A stretch of DNA of 64,000 nt from Anaerococcus ihuae. Lineage in GTDB: Bacteria > Bacillota > Clostridia > Tissierellales > Peptoniphilaceae. This document shows, one piece after another, positions 12,344 to 22,777 of this stretch (its first letter is position 1; each line of letters begins with the position of its first letter). The DNA is taken from assembly GCF_928368155.1 (NCBI RefSeq), contig NZ_CAKMRU010000001.1, positions 998,001 to 1,062,000 of the forward strand. The letters are read 5' to 3'. A model generated the notes under the pieces. That model had not been told where the DNA came from. It saw only the letters and a program-made list of their open reading frames with translations, and ran no database searches. The translations under genes were made by a program, and so were the position numbers.

Positions 12344-14043
12344 TACATTTGTTCCACTGTTTTGATTCCTAATATTCCCAAACCATTTTTAATTACTATT
12401 GATGTAGCTTTGGTTAGGGCAAGTCTTTCTTCTTTTAATTTTTCATCATCTACTAATATTTGTGTAGAATTGTAAAATTTATTGAATTTTTGAGCAATTT
12501 CCATTACTTTTCTTGCAACTACTGATGGTTCTAGTCTATCTTTAGCAAGGATTACTGCATCTTGGAAACTTTCAATAGATTTGATCAAGCTGTATTCTTC
12601 ATCTGAATTTAATTTTTCAAATGTTAATTGTCCAATATCTTCTTTTCCGGCCTTTCTTAAAACAGATTTAGCTCTTGCGTATGTGTAGTGAACATATGGA
12701 CCTGTTTCACCTTCAAAGTTTAATAATTCATCCCAATCAAAAACATAGTCTTTGATTCTTGAGTTGTATAATTCTTGGAATTTAACTGCACCGATTCCTA
12801 CAATTCTTGCAGCTTCATCAAGATCTTCAATTTGATTGTCTCTATCTTTCATAATTGAATATGTTTTTTCAATTGTTTTATTTAAAACATCTTCCAAGAA
12901 AACAACGTGTCCTCTTCTTGTTGAAAGAACTTGGTCTTTTAATGAAACCATACCAAATTGTACGTGTAAAATTTCATCACTTACATCTTCGTGTCCCATT
13001 AGGTATAAAATTTTCTTTAATTGTTGGAAATGTAGTTTTTGTTGACTTCCTACAACGTAGATGTTTTTGTCTAGTCCGTAAGTTCTGTGTCTGTAAAGTG
13101 CTGTGGCAACGTCTCTTGTGATATAAGCTGAAGATCCGTTTGATTTTATTAACATTGATGGTGGTAGATTGAATTCACTCAAGTCTACAATATAAGCTCC
13201 ATCAGATTCTACCAAAAGATTTTTTTCTTTTAATTCTTCAAGAGCTGCTGGCATCCATTTTGAATGGTAACTTTCTCCGTGATAGTTATCATATTTTATA
13301 TCAAGCATTCCATAAACTTTATCAAATTCTCTCAAAGATAAGTCTTTAAACCATTGCCATAGGCTCATAGCTTCTTCTTCACCATCTTCAAGATTTTTGA
13401 ATTCTTCTCTTGCTTTTTCTTGGTATTCTTCGTTATCTTCCGCTTCTTTTGTATATCTTACATATAAATTTAAAAGTTCGTTGATAGGATCTTTATCGAT
13501 AGCTTCTTTGTCTCCCCAAAGTTTGTAAGCTGCAATCATTACACCAAATTGGGTACCATAATCTCCAATGTAGTTTGAAGCTGTAACATTGTATCCAAGG
13601 TATTCGTAAATGTTTCTAATAACATCACCAATAACAGTTGATCTAATGTGACCAATGTGGAAAGGCTTAGCAATATTTACAGATGAGAATTCAACAAGTT
13701 CGTTGATTCCCTTACCCATGTCACTTTTTCCATAGTCATCTTCTTTTTCTAAAACTTCGTTAATAACGTCATTAGATACTTTTTGTCTGTCTAAAAAGAA
13801 GTTTACATAGGCATTTTCATTTTCTACTTTTTCTACACCTTCAATTTCTAAACTTTTTGCTATTTCTTCTGCAATAAGTTTAGGGTTTTTTCTCATAGTT
13901 TTAGCTAGAGTAAAGCATGGAAATGCAAAATCTCCCATATTTTCTTGAGGTGGAATTTCAATTAAATCATAAATTTTCTCATAATCCAAGCCTAGGTCTT
14001 TTTCTTCTAGCTTTTTAGCTATTAATTCTTTAAAATCTTTCAT
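12343..14043 (-). CDS. argS: Arginyl-tRNA synthetase
   Basis: 566-residue class I aminoacyl-tRNA synthetase that charges tRNA-Arg. It has the Arg-specific N-terminal domain (residues about 1-110), the HIGH motif as PFHIGH in SSVNIAKPFHIGHIRSTV, the degenerate KMSKS loop as LSTRRG (the usual ArgRS form), and the DALR anticodon-binding domain at the C-terminus, ending in the typical ...GLGILGI..EQM. Length is normal. Lies between mutS2 (13-base gap) and a membrane-protein gene (one-base overlap). Confidence 0.97.
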   Translation of the reverse strand: MKDFKELIAKKLEEKDLGLDYEKIYDLIEIPPQENMGDFAFPCFTLAKTMRKNPKLIAEEIAKSLEIEGVEKVENENAYVNFFLDRQKVSNDVINEVLEKEDDYGKSDMGKGINELVEFSSVNIAKPFHIGHIRSTVIGDVIRNIYEYLGYNVTASNYIGDYGTQFGVMIAAYKLWGDKEAIDKDPINELLNLYVRYTKEAEDNEEYQEKAREEFKNLEDGEEEAMSLWQWFKDLSLREFDKVYGMLDIKYDNYHGESYHSKWMPAALEELKEKNLLVESDGAYIVDLSEFNLPPSMLIKSNGSSAYITRDVATALYRHRTYGLDKNIYVVGSQQKLHFQQLKKILYLMGHEDVSDEILHVQFGMVSLKDQVLSTRRGHVVFLEDVLNKTIEKTYSIMKDRDNQIEDLDEAARIVGIGAVKFQELYNSRIKDYVFDWDELLNFEGETGPYVHYTYARAKSVLRKAGKEDIGQLTFEKLNSDEEYSLIKSIESFQDAVILAKDRLEPSVVARKVMEIAQKFNKFYNSTQILVDDEKLKEERLALTKATSIVIKNGLGILGIKTVEQM

Positions 14044-14056
14044 ATTTCCTCCAATA

Positions 14057-16402
14057 TTATTTGAATTTTACAATTGTAACTCCATATCCACCTTCTTTTT
14101 CATTTCCAGGTCTATAGGAGTCGATCATTTTATTATTTTTTAAATAATCGTTTATGCCATTTCTCAAAGCACCAGTCCCCTTGCCATGGATGATTTTTGC
14201 TTGGTCAAGGCCTGAGAGCATAGCATCATCTAGGTATTTATCAAAATTTCTCAAAGCCTCATCATATCTTTGACCCCTCAAATCAAGAGTTGGTGAAATG
14301 TGCATGGCTTTTTTCGCCTTATAAATTCTGTTAGTATTTTCTTTAGTCTTGTTTTCTGACTTAACTTTTGTAACATTTTTAATATTAGAATCCATTTTCA
14401 AAATACCCATTTGTACTTTTATATTACCCTTTTCGTCGGGATTTTCAATTACTTGAGCCTTTTCATTTAAGCCCGCAATTATAACTGTATCTCCAACCTT
14501 TAAGGTATCTGGTGCATTTTTACTTCTTTTTTCTTTTATTATTTCATTTTCCTTGTCAATTTTTGAAGATTTATATTTATTTCTAATATCATTTAAGGAC
14601 CTATCTATATCAGAAATATTGGCATTTTTTGATTTTTTGGCGATTTTTAGCATTTCTTGACTTGCCGTATTTGCTTCTTCTAAAATTTTATTTGCCTTAA
14701 CTTCTGCCTTTTCAATTATTTCTTTTTCTTCTTTTTTTATTTTTTCTGAAAGAGCCAAAAGATCATTTCTTGCTCTTTTTATTTTTTTCTTATAGTCTTC
14801 TATCTCTTGATTTTTTATTTCCATTTCTTTTTTATTTTGGTCAAGCTCTTCAAGGATAGTGTTGAAATTTTTATTATCTTCCGAAAGAATTGATTGGGCG
14901 TTTGCTAATATCTCCTTATTTAAACCTAGTCTTTTCGAAATTTCAAAAGCATTTGACTTTCCAGGTGTTCCTATAATTAATTTGAAAGTTGGTGATAGAG
15001 TTTCAAGGTCAAATTCAACACTTGCATTCATTACCCCTTCTTTTTCTAAGGCATAGTATTTTAATTCTGAATAATGGGTTGTTGCAAAGGTCATTACATT
15101 TTTATTTTTCAAAAATTCCAAAATAGAGATTGCAAGGGCAGCTCCTTCTGTTGGATCTGTACCACTTCCAACCTCATCTAGTAAAACCAAAGAATTTTCG
15201 CTGACATTTTCTGTAATTTTTACAATGTTTGTTAAAGACGCTGAAAAAGTTGAAAGACTCATCTCTATTGATTGGGTATCACCAATATCTAAAAATATAT
15301 CGTCAAAAACATTTACCAAACTATCCTCATCACAAGGAATGTAAAATCCTGCTTGGGCCATCAAGGAAACAAGGCCTACAGTTTTAAGTGATACAGTTTT
15401 TCCTCCTGTATTTGGTCCTGTGATTATTAAAGTTTTGTAGCCATCTCCAATTTTTACATCTATCGGAACAACTTTTCCTTTTAAAAGTGGATGGCGGGCT
15501 GACTTTAAATTTATGATTTTTTTATCTGTAAGTTTTGGCATGGTGTAATCGTGTGCCAAAAAATATTTTACTTTTGCTTGTAGAAAATCTATTCTTTGAA
15601 TTAGTTTTTGATTTTCTAGAATTTCTTGGTCAAAGCCTTCAACAAATCTTGAAAGTCTATCCAAAATTCTTCTAATTTCATCGCTTTCTTCTATTTGTAA
15701 ATTTGAAAGGTCATTGTTTAATTCGACAATGGCATTTGGTTCTATAAAAAGTGTATTTCCTGATTGAGATCTATCATGGATAATTCCATTTAAAACTGAT
15801 TTTTTATTTGTTTTTACTGGAAGAACATATCTTCCGTCCCTAATTGAAACAACCTTATCTTGAAGAGATTCGTCAAATTTTGGAGATGAAATATAAAATG
15901 ACAATTTATTTTTAATTTCAGCTTCTTTTTTTCCCATTTTTTTCCTAATTGACCTTAAATTTGAAGAAGCATTGTCTGCTATTTCATCTTCTGAAATAAT
16001 TGACCTTTCGATTTCATCTTTTATAAAATCATTTGTTGAAATCCTATCAAACAAATCTTTTATGTAAGGATTTTCAATATTTTCCCCATATTCTTTCAAA
16101 TAATTGCTTACCCTGAGTAGGTCCAAAATTTTTAAAAGTTCAAAGGGTTCTAATATTCCTTTTTTTCTTACATAGCCAATAATTTCTTTTAAGTCATAAA
16201 GGCCAAAAATATCTATATTTCCATTTTCTACTATGACATCTTCCATGGCTTTGGTTTTATCAAGTTCATCTTTTATTTCTTTTAAATTATTTTTTGGTTT
16301 TATTTTTGAAATTTCTTTTTTAACAAGTTCACTTCTTGCATAAGTTTGGAGCTTTTCAAGAATTTTTCCAAACTCCAAAATTTCTAAGGTTTTTTCCTGC
16401 AT
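14057..16402 (-). CDS. mutS2: MutS2 ATPase/endonuclease
   Basis: 781 residues. The MutS core without the mismatch-binding N-domain is followed by an ABC-type ATPase (Walker A GPNTGGKT near residue 330, Walker B LVLLDEVGSGTDP), a long charged coiled coil (about 510-640), and a C-terminal Smr nuclease domain with LDLRGQR and HGKGTGALR. In Firmicutes MutS2 suppresses recombination and acts on collided ribosomes. The LDLR nuclease motif is intact. Starts on the last base of the U32 gene (TAATG-type junction). Confidence 0.96.
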   Translation of the reverse strand: MQEKTLEILEFGKILEKLQTYARSELVKKEISKIKPKNNLKEIKDELDKTKAMEDVIVENGNIDIFGLYDLKEIIGYVRKKGILEPFELLKILDLLRVSNYLKEYGENIENPYIKDLFDRISTNDFIKDEIERSIISEDEIADNASSNLRSIRKKMGKKEAEIKNKLSFYISSPKFDESLQDKVVSIRDGRYVLPVKTNKKSVLNGIIHDRSQSGNTLFIEPNAIVELNNDLSNLQIEESDEIRRILDRLSRFVEGFDQEILENQKLIQRIDFLQAKVKYFLAHDYTMPKLTDKKIINLKSARHPLLKGKVVPIDVKIGDGYKTLIITGPNTGGKTVSLKTVGLVSLMAQAGFYIPCDEDSLVNVFDDIFLDIGDTQSIEMSLSTFSASLTNIVKITENVSENSLVLLDEVGSGTDPTEGAALAISILEFLKNKNVMTFATTHYSELKYYALEKEGVMNASVEFDLETLSPTFKLIIGTPGKSNAFEISKRLGLNKEILANAQSILSEDNKNFNTILEELDQNKKEMEIKNQEIEDYKKKIKRARNDLLALSEKIKKEEKEIIEKAEVKANKILEEANTASQEMLKIAKKSKNANISDIDRSLNDIRNKYKSSKIDKENEIIKEKRSKNAPDTLKVGDTVIIAGLNEKAQVIENPDEKGNIKVQMGILKMDSNIKNVTKVKSENKTKENTNRIYKAKKAMHISPTLDLRGQRYDEALRNFDKYLDDAMLSGLDQAKIIHGKGTGALRNGINDYLKNNKMIDSYRPGNEKEGGYGVTIVKFK

Positions 16403-18618
16403 TAAATAACACCCCTGTCATATCCAAGATTGTTAATCTTATTTTTTCTTATATTTTTTAAATCTTCATCATCTCTTATAAGATACAATAAAGATACTGA
16501 TTTTTCAATTTTTTTAAGGTCAATATTTGCTATTTCATTTGAATAAATTCGAGAAAGTCCATCCCTTCTTTTTATATCAAAAACATTGCCCTCCTCATCT
16601 TTTATTTTAGAATCAGAAAATTTACAGGACTCGCATCCCTTAAGTCCACATTTTTTTATTGCAGAAAATGGACAATGGCGCATATTCATAAGCTCAATTG
16701 GACCATATGCCAAAATTTCTGTAGGGTATCTTCTTGAATTTTTGTTTATATTTTCGAAAGAATTTTCAACTGAAGATGAAATCATTGAAGAAAAATCACT
16801 ATAAAAATCAAAAGCATAGGAATTAAAAACATTTAAGTATCTACCAATCCTAATTTCAAATCCATTTTTTATAAGTTTATCTTTTAAGACAAAATCTTTG
16901 TAATTATTAAAAACTACTCCCTTAAAATTTTTCTCTTTCAAAAAGCTAATAAAGTCAATATCATATTTTTTATCAGCATCCATAACATAAAATAGGTTTA
17001 ATCCATCAAACTTTTTATCGTATTTTCTCAAATAAATATTATCAAAATCTTTTAATAAGGATATGTCTATGTCATTTGACAAAAGTTCAATGTTTTTTTC
17101 TCTCTTAAAAGATTTTTTCTCTTTTAATTTTCTCTTTTCGATTTTTACTGGTTTATTTTTGTAAATAGCAAGCCTTTTTTCATTTAAAACTTCAACAGCC
17201 TTTCTTCGCATGGAATTTATATCTTTTTTTCTCAAAAATATATTTGAATCGATATCAATTTCAACCTTACCTGCCTCATAGATTGTATTCCCAAATTTCG
17301 TGAGATTTTCTTTTATATCTTCTTTATTTAGGGAAATATTTTTTCCTTCTTCTACTAAATTTTCACCCTCATAAGAAATTTTTGTATCCTTATATTTGAG
17401 GGTAATTTTTGGCTTTTGTCCAATCTTTGCTTCAAATTTTATATCCAAAGGCAAATTTTTATAAGTATTTAAACCATAATCCAGATTTTCCTTTAGAATT
17501 TTTGAAGAAAGAAGATAAATTTTAGAACCTATTTTTGCATCTTTGAAATCTTTTAATTCTAATTCTTGCTCTTTTTTTAAGTCTTCTGTCAAGGTCAAAG
17601 GAAGCTTTCTGTTTTTTTCGGTTGTAACTTGAAGGATTGACTCTTTTATCAAATTTGAATTTGATTTGAAAAATCTCTTGCCATTTTTTTCATAAACCTC
17701 GCCAACTTCTCTGTGTTTATTTTCATTTTCAAGAGCAAGGTAGGAAAATTTTTGTCCAAAAATAAAGCCTTTTGTGTAAGACCTATTTGAAATATCTCTC
17801 AATTGGTCCTTATCATAAAAGTTTTTCTCTAACTTTTGCCTATAATTTTTGACAGTGTTATAAACATACTCATCAGTTTTCATGCGTCCTTCAATTTTTA
17901 AGGAATCGACCCCAGCTTTTATCAAATCATCGGTAAAATCTATGGTTGATAAATCTTTCATTGAAAGATAGTAATCTTCTCCCAAAACTTTCCCATCATT
18001 AATAAGCTGATATTTTTTTCTACAAATTCCTGCACACCTGCCCCTGTTTGCTGATCTTTTTCCAAGATATGATGACATCAAACATTCTCCAGAAAAAGAT
18101 ACGCAAAGTGACCCATGAACAAAAACTTCTGTATCAATATCTAATTTACAAATTTTTTCAATTTCAGAAATTTCACTTTCTCTTGCAATTACCACCCTAT
18201 CAAAACCTAATTTCTTTGCTGTAAGAGCTCCCTCATAATCTTTTATTGCCATCTGGGTTGAAGCGTGAAATTCTAATTTGTGCTTTGCATTTTTATTTAT
18301 ATTTTTTATCAATGAATATAGGCCAATATCTTGGATTAAAATTGCATCTGCCCCGTATTCAAAAAGTTTTTCAATATAAAAAATAGCCTTGTCAATTTCT
18401 TCATCTTTTATAAGGGTATTTATAGTTATAAAAACTTTCTTATCAAATAAATGCACATAATCAATCACTTCTTCAATATTTTCTAGCGTGAAATTCTTGG
18501 CGTAGGCCCTCGCTCCAAAATCATCAAGTGCCAAATAAAAACTGCAAGCCCCTGCAGAAAGTCCAGCATAAAGCATGGACATTTTCCCAACAGGAGCTAA
18601 TATTTCAATATCTCTCAT
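16402..18618 (-). CDS. U32 family peptidase-like protein (RlhA/TrhP type)
   Basis: 738-residue member of the U32 family, long form with the DUF3656-like C-terminal part. The diagnostic block is clear: EFHASTQMAIKDYEGA, then VFVHGSLCVSFSGECLMSS and the cluster R-G-R-C-A-G-I-C-R-K. Four Cys of this region and a later group CPFSAIKKCGLKGCESC probably bind an iron-sulphur cluster or zinc. Although named peptidases, U32 relatives such as RlhA and TrhP/TrhO-type proteins are needed for hydroxylation of rRNA or tRNA, so an RNA-modification role is more likely than proteolysis. It overlaps zapA and mutS2 by one base each. Confidence 0.88.
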   Translation of the reverse strand: MRDIEILAPVGKMSMLYAGLSAGACSFYLALDDFGARAYAKNFTLENIEEVIDYVHLFDKKVFITINTLIKDEEIDKAIFYIEKLFEYGADAILIQDIGLYSLIKNINKNAKHKLEFHASTQMAIKDYEGALTAKKLGFDRVVIARESEISEIEKICKLDIDTEVFVHGSLCVSFSGECLMSSYLGKRSANRGRCAGICRKKYQLINDGKVLGEDYYLSMKDLSTIDFTDDLIKAGVDSLKIEGRMKTDEYVYNTVKNYRQKLEKNFYDKDQLRDISNRSYTKGFIFGQKFSYLALENENKHREVGEVYEKNGKRFFKSNSNLIKESILQVTTEKNRKLPLTLTEDLKKEQELELKDFKDAKIGSKIYLLSSKILKENLDYGLNTYKNLPLDIKFEAKIGQKPKITLKYKDTKISYEGENLVEEGKNISLNKEDIKENLTKFGNTIYEAGKVEIDIDSNIFLRKKDINSMRRKAVEVLNEKRLAIYKNKPVKIEKRKLKEKKSFKREKNIELLSNDIDISLLKDFDNIYLRKYDKKFDGLNLFYVMDADKKYDIDFISFLKEKNFKGVVFNNYKDFVLKDKLIKNGFEIRIGRYLNVFNSYAFDFYSDFSSMISSSVENSFENINKNSRRYPTEILAYGPIELMNMRHCPFSAIKKCGLKGCESCKFSDSKIKDEEGNVFDIKRRDGLSRIYSNEIANIDLKKIEKSVSLLYLIRDDEDLKNIRKNKINNLGYDRGVI

Positions 18619-19142
18619 TATAAATCTCTTTTCAAATCTTCATTTTCTTTTTGTAGGTCTAAATTTTTTTCTTGTAAGGCCAAGAGATTTTCCCTGAGTT
18701 TTTGAAGATTTTCATCTTTTGATTTATTTATCTTGTTTTTCTTATCAATTTCTGCATTAAGCCTATTTATTGTAGAATTAAGAGCGTCAATTTTTTTCAT
18801 TGATTCCATAAAATCTTTTTTAGATTTTTCAAAATCATCCTTTATTTCTTGATTTTCTTCTTCTAAATTTTCATAAGCTTCTTTTATTTTTGGATAATTT
18901 TCAATTGGCTCCTCGGCTTTTTTTCTTAAATCTTTGTGCTTTATCAAAAGTTTATACATTTCATCAGCAATATTTAAGGATGCAAGAACCAATTGGTTTT
19001 CACGACTTAGCTTATTGTTGTCGATTTCTTTTATTTTTTTGTCGACATAAGCTGCTATTTGTTCAATTTGATTTTCGTCTTGGTCACTTATCAAAGTGTA
19101 GTCCATGCCAGCAATATTAACAACAATTTTATTATCTGCCAC
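18618..19142 (-). CDS. zapA: Cell division protein ZapA
   Basis: 174 residues. The N-terminal ZapA domain (KIVVNIAGMDYTLIS, ... YVDKKIKEI..., LVLASLNIADEMYKL) promotes FtsZ bundling at mid-cell. The remaining residues, about 80-174, form a long charged coiled coil, so the protein is longer than the compact E. coli type. Placement between pheT and a U32 gene, and ahead of mutS2, is a common Firmicute order. Confidence 0.88.
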   Translation of the reverse strand: MADNKIVVNIAGMDYTLISDQDENQIEQIAAYVDKKIKEIDNNKLSRENQLVLASLNIADEMYKLLIKHKDLRKKAEEPIENYPKIKEAYENLEEENQEIKDDFEKSKKDFMESMKKIDALNSTINRLNAEIDKKNKINKSKDENLQKLRENLLALQEKNLDLQKENEDLKRDL

Positions 19143-19150
19143 TTTAACTC

Positions 19151-21529
19151 CTAACTACGCAAGTTTATATTTTCCTTACTTAAATCTTCTAAAAATTCTT
19201 TTTCAATTTTTTCTACTTCTTCATCTTTTAATGTAGCGTCATTTTTTCCGTAGGAAACTTTGTAAGAAATTGATTTTTGTCCCTCATCAATTTGACTTCC
19301 AGTATAAATATCAAAAATTTCAATATTTCTTACCAAACCATTAGCTCTTGAAATAATCATATCTTCAATCATTTGACTTTCTACATTCCTATCACAAGTA
19401 AATGAATAATCACGTAAAATTGATGGGAATTTTGAAAGGGCCTTGTATTTTACTTGGTCGATTTTTTTATCTTTTATCATAGAAAGGTCAATCTCAAGGG
19501 CTAAGCAAGGATTTTTGATTTTAAATTCTTCCATAACTTCATAGGAAATTTGTCCCATTATACCAATTTTTTCTCCATCAAGATAAATATTTGCACATCT
19601 TCCTGGGTGGAAAGTTTTGATATTTTCCTCAGTTTCAAATCTAAATCCATAAAAACCAGTTTTAGCCATAGCCTTAATAAAGAAATCTTTCAAATCATAG
19701 AAAGAATAATCTCCATAAAGACTCATGGTCAAATATTGTTTTTCTTCTGGAAGGTCAGCTCCATCTTTAATAAAGGCTGTTCCAATTTCATAAAATCTCA
19801 AATCATTTTGTTTTTTGGAAATATTTTTATAAAAAGTATCAAGCATATTTGAAAGAAGAGTTGTTCTCATTACAGAATAATCTTCTCCCAAAGGATTTAT
19901 AATTTTTATATAATCTCTTAATTTTGAATCTTCATCAACCAATAATTTGTCATAATCTCTTGGAGAAATAAAAGAATAGGTTGTGATTTCTGAGAATTTT
20001 TGTCCAAACAAATTATTTTTCAGTTCATCTTTTAAAAGTCTCATTGAAGTTTTCTCTCCCCTTTGTAAAGATGAATAAAGTGGTTTTGACTCAACTTTTC
20101 CCATACCATAAAGTCTTGCAACTTCTTCGATTAAATCTGCCTCAATTGAAATATCCATTCTAAAGTTTGGAATATTTGCTTCGATTGTGTCATCATCAAT
20201 ATCTTTAACTTCAAATTCTAAAGCTTTTAAATAAGAAATAGCTTCATCTTTTGAGAAATCTCTTCCAATTAAAGAATTTAGTCTAGAAATTCTAAGTTTC
20301 ACCTTATTTTCTGGACTTTCTTTTATTCCTTCATCAAAATAATCTTCCAAAACTTCCCCAATTCCAAGATCTGTTATTAGTTTCATAACTCTTTTTGATG
20401 CAAAATCTGCATTTTCTACAGAAATTTCTTTTTCAAATCTTGATGATGCTTCAGATCTTAAATTTAAAAATTTAGAAGATTTTCTAATATTATCAGAATC
20501 GAAATTTGCTGATTCAAGAAGAATAGTTTTTGTATTTTCTGTAATTTCGCTATCCATTGAGCCCATAATTCCTGCAAGACCGATTGCTTCTATGCCATCA
20601 GATATTACCAAAACTTCTTCATTCAATTTTCTTTCTTCCCCATCAAGAGTTTTAATAATCTCTCCATCTTTTGCATCTCTTACAATAATTTTTCTGTCAT
20701 GTAAAGTTTCAAGATCGTAAGCGTGAAGAGGTTGTCCTGTTTCAAGCATTACAAAATTTGTAATATCTACAACATTATTTACAGGTCTCATTCCAGCAAG
20801 CATCAAACAATTTTTAAGCCATTGAGGAGATTCTCCGATCTTTACATTTTTAATAATTCTTCCTGTAAATCTTTTACAATTATTAGATTTGATTTCAATC
20901 CCATTAAAATAATCATCTTTTTTATCAGAAACTGTTGGATATTCTAATGATGGGTAGGTAATTTTTTTATCAAAAGATGCAGCAGATTCTCTTGCCATTC
21001 CAATAATTGAAAGACAATCTGGTCTATTTGGAGTAATTTCATATTCAATAACTGGAGTATTTGAAAATAAAACTTCCACCGCTGGTGTTCCTGGTTTAAA
21101 TTCTCCAGATAAAACTATAACTCCATCCTTTGATTTTTTTTCAATAACTGAATCATCATAGCCAATTTCTTTGTATGATGTGAGCATGCCTTGGCTTACG
21201 ATTCCAAAAAATTCATGGTCATCAATTTTTTGTCCATTAATTTCTGAACCTGATCTTATTACTATAAGATAGTCACCTTCTTTAGTATTTTTTGCAGAAG
21301 TTACTATAGTAATTTCTTCTCCAACATCAATTGTAAGGACAAATAATTTGTCTGCATTTGGATGTTTTTCTTGTTTTAAAACTTTTCCTACAACAAGTCC
21401 ATCAAGTTTATCAGAAATAAAATTTACACTTTCTACGTGTGAGCCTGTTTCTGATAATCTGTCTGTAATTGTTTTTAAATCTTTGTCTAATTTTATATAA
21501 TCATTTTGCCAAATTAAAGGTACTAACAT
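19151..21529 (-). CDS. pheT: Phenylalanyl-tRNA synthetase beta chain
   Basis: 792-residue beta chain of the alpha2-beta2 PheRS. Domains in order: OB-fold tRNA-binding domain (about 40-150), B3/B4 editing domain (about 210-380), B5 domain (about 400-475), catalytic-like core, and the C-terminal FDX-ACB anticodon-binding domain ending near ISYKVSYGKNDATLKDEEVE. Full length. It follows pheS by eight bases and shares its T-box control. Confidence 0.97.
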   Translation of the reverse strand: MLVPLIWQNDYIKLDKDLKTITDRLSETGSHVESVNFISDKLDGLVVGKVLKQEKHPNADKLFVLTIDVGEEITIVTSAKNTKEGDYLIVIRSGSEINGQKIDDHEFFGIVSQGMLTSYKEIGYDDSVIEKKSKDGVIVLSGEFKPGTPAVEVLFSNTPVIEYEITPNRPDCLSIIGMARESAASFDKKITYPSLEYPTVSDKKDDYFNGIEIKSNNCKRFTGRIIKNVKIGESPQWLKNCLMLAGMRPVNNVVDITNFVMLETGQPLHAYDLETLHDRKIIVRDAKDGEIIKTLDGEERKLNEEVLVISDGIEAIGLAGIMGSMDSEITENTKTILLESANFDSDNIRKSSKFLNLRSEASSRFEKEISVENADFASKRVMKLITDLGIGEVLEDYFDEGIKESPENKVKLRISRLNSLIGRDFSKDEAISYLKALEFEVKDIDDDTIEANIPNFRMDISIEADLIEEVARLYGMGKVESKPLYSSLQRGEKTSMRLLKDELKNNLFGQKFSEITTYSFISPRDYDKLLVDEDSKLRDYIKIINPLGEDYSVMRTTLLSNMLDTFYKNISKKQNDLRFYEIGTAFIKDGADLPEEKQYLTMSLYGDYSFYDLKDFFIKAMAKTGFYGFRFETEENIKTFHPGRCANIYLDGEKIGIMGQISYEVMEEFKIKNPCLALEIDLSMIKDKKIDQVKYKALSKFPSILRDYSFTCDRNVESQMIEDMIISRANGLVRNIEIFDIYTGSQIDEGQKSISYKVSYGKNDATLKDEEVEKIEKEFLEDLSKENINLRS

Positions 21530-21537
21530 AATCCCTC

Positions 21538-22560
21538 CTAGAATTGCTCAATAAATCTTTTGTCATTATCAAATAGTAATCTAATATCATCTAGTCCGTA
21601 CTTAACCATGGCAATTCTATCAACTCCAAGACCAAAGGCAAAACCAGTATATTTTTCACTATCTATTCCACAATTTTCAAGTACATTTGGATGAACCATT
21701 CCTCCACCCAAAAGTTCCATTGACCAACCAGTATTTGAACAAGCAGGACAGCCCTTGCCGCCACAAATTGGACAAGTTACGTCAACTTCAAGAGATGGTT
21801 CTGTAAATGGAAAATGGTGAGGACGATAACGCATTTTCATTTGGTCACCAAACATTTCTTTTATAAAAGTCTCAAGTGTAGCTTTTAAATTTGCAAGTGA
21901 TACATTTTCATCAACAACCAAACATTCTAATTGGTGAAACATTGGTGAGTGAGTTGCATCAACTTCATCATTTCTAAAAACTCTTCCAGCTGAAACCATT
22001 TTTATTGGAAGTTTTCCTTCATTCATTACACGGATTTGCATGCTTGATGTGTGAGGACGAAGAAGTGTATTTTCATTTATATAAAAAGTATCAGAAAGAG
22101 ATCTTGATGGGTGATTTTTTGGTGAATTTAAATCATCAAAAACATTTTTTACAGTATCAATTTCTGGTCCTTCTACAACGTCAAATCCCATATTTTGGAA
22201 AATTTCTTCAAGTTCTGCCATAGTTTGATTTATAACTGAAAAATGTCCACTAGAATAAAGGTCAAAATTTGCAGTTACATCAATTTTTTCTTCTTTTATT
22301 TTTTTATCTAAAAGAATTTTTTTGATTTCTTCTTTTCTCTCTTCAAGTTTATTTTCAACTTCGTTTGAAGTTTGGTTTATAAGTTTTCCTGCCATTGGCT
22401 TTTCTTCATTTGGCAATTTTGAAATATTTTTCTTTAATGAAGTTATTTCACCTTTTTTACCAAGATATTTAACTCTTAATTCGTCAAGAGATTTTAAGTC
22501 TTCACTTTTTTCTACGGCCAATGTGGCTTCTTTAACCAAGGACTCTAATTTTTCTTTCAT
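21538..22560 (-). CDS. pheS: Phenylalanyl-tRNA synthetase alpha chain
   Basis: 340-residue class II catalytic subunit. It has the N-terminal coiled coil (residues about 1-85), motif 2 (..KMVSAGRVFRNDEVDATHSPMFHQLE, written in parts) and motif 3 (GFAFGLGVDRIAM). A CPICGGKGCPAC insertion with four cysteines is seen near residue 260. First gene of a nine-step operon pheS-pheT-zapA-U32-mutS2-argS-membrane protein-TPR. AAAGGAG precedes the ATG, and a T-box leader lies directly upstream. Confidence 0.97.
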   Translation of the reverse strand: MKEKLESLVKEATLAVEKSEDLKSLDELRVKYLGKKGEITSLKKNISKLPNEEKPMAGKLINQTSNEVENKLEERKEEIKKILLDKKIKEEKIDVTANFDLYSSGHFSVINQTMAELEEIFQNMGFDVVEGPEIDTVKNVFDDLNSPKNHPSRSLSDTFYINENTLLRPHTSSMQIRVMNEGKLPIKMVSAGRVFRNDEVDATHSPMFHQLECLVVDENVSLANLKATLETFIKEMFGDQMKMRYRPHHFPFTEPSLEVDVTCPICGGKGCPACSNTGWSMELLGGGMVHPNVLENCGIDSEKYTGFAFGLGVDRIAMVKYGLDDIRLLFDNDKRFIEQF

Positions 22561-22584
22561 TTTTTCTCCTTTAATTTTTGGTAC

Positions 22585-22775
22585 AAAAAAACTGCCCTAT
22601 AAAAGGACAGACTTATCTGCGGTACCACCTAATTTGATTTTAATAATCCACTCGAAAATTATAACGCATTACCGTATCAACTACTTTATTCGTATCAAAG
22701 CTAGGCGGTGAATTACTATACCGTTACAAGATGGCCTCTCATCATCTACCACTTGCTTTACTTGAATAGCATAGC
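22585..22775 (-). promoter_or_regulatory. T-box riboswitch controlling pheST
   Basis: The - strand carries the conserved T-box sequence AGGTGGTACCGC (about 22629-22618), followed by a terminator stem CTGTCCT/AGGGCAG (22610-22604 with 22598-22592) and seven T. Upstream is a folded leader containing a GATGAGAGG-like AG segment. A TTC triplet at 22712-22710, in the loop AATTCAC, fits a Phe specifier. Uncharged tRNA-Phe should pair there and favour the antiterminator, so the pheS operon is turned on by Phe starvation. The leader starts right after the trmH stop. Confidence 0.88.
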
Positions 22776-22777
22776 TT

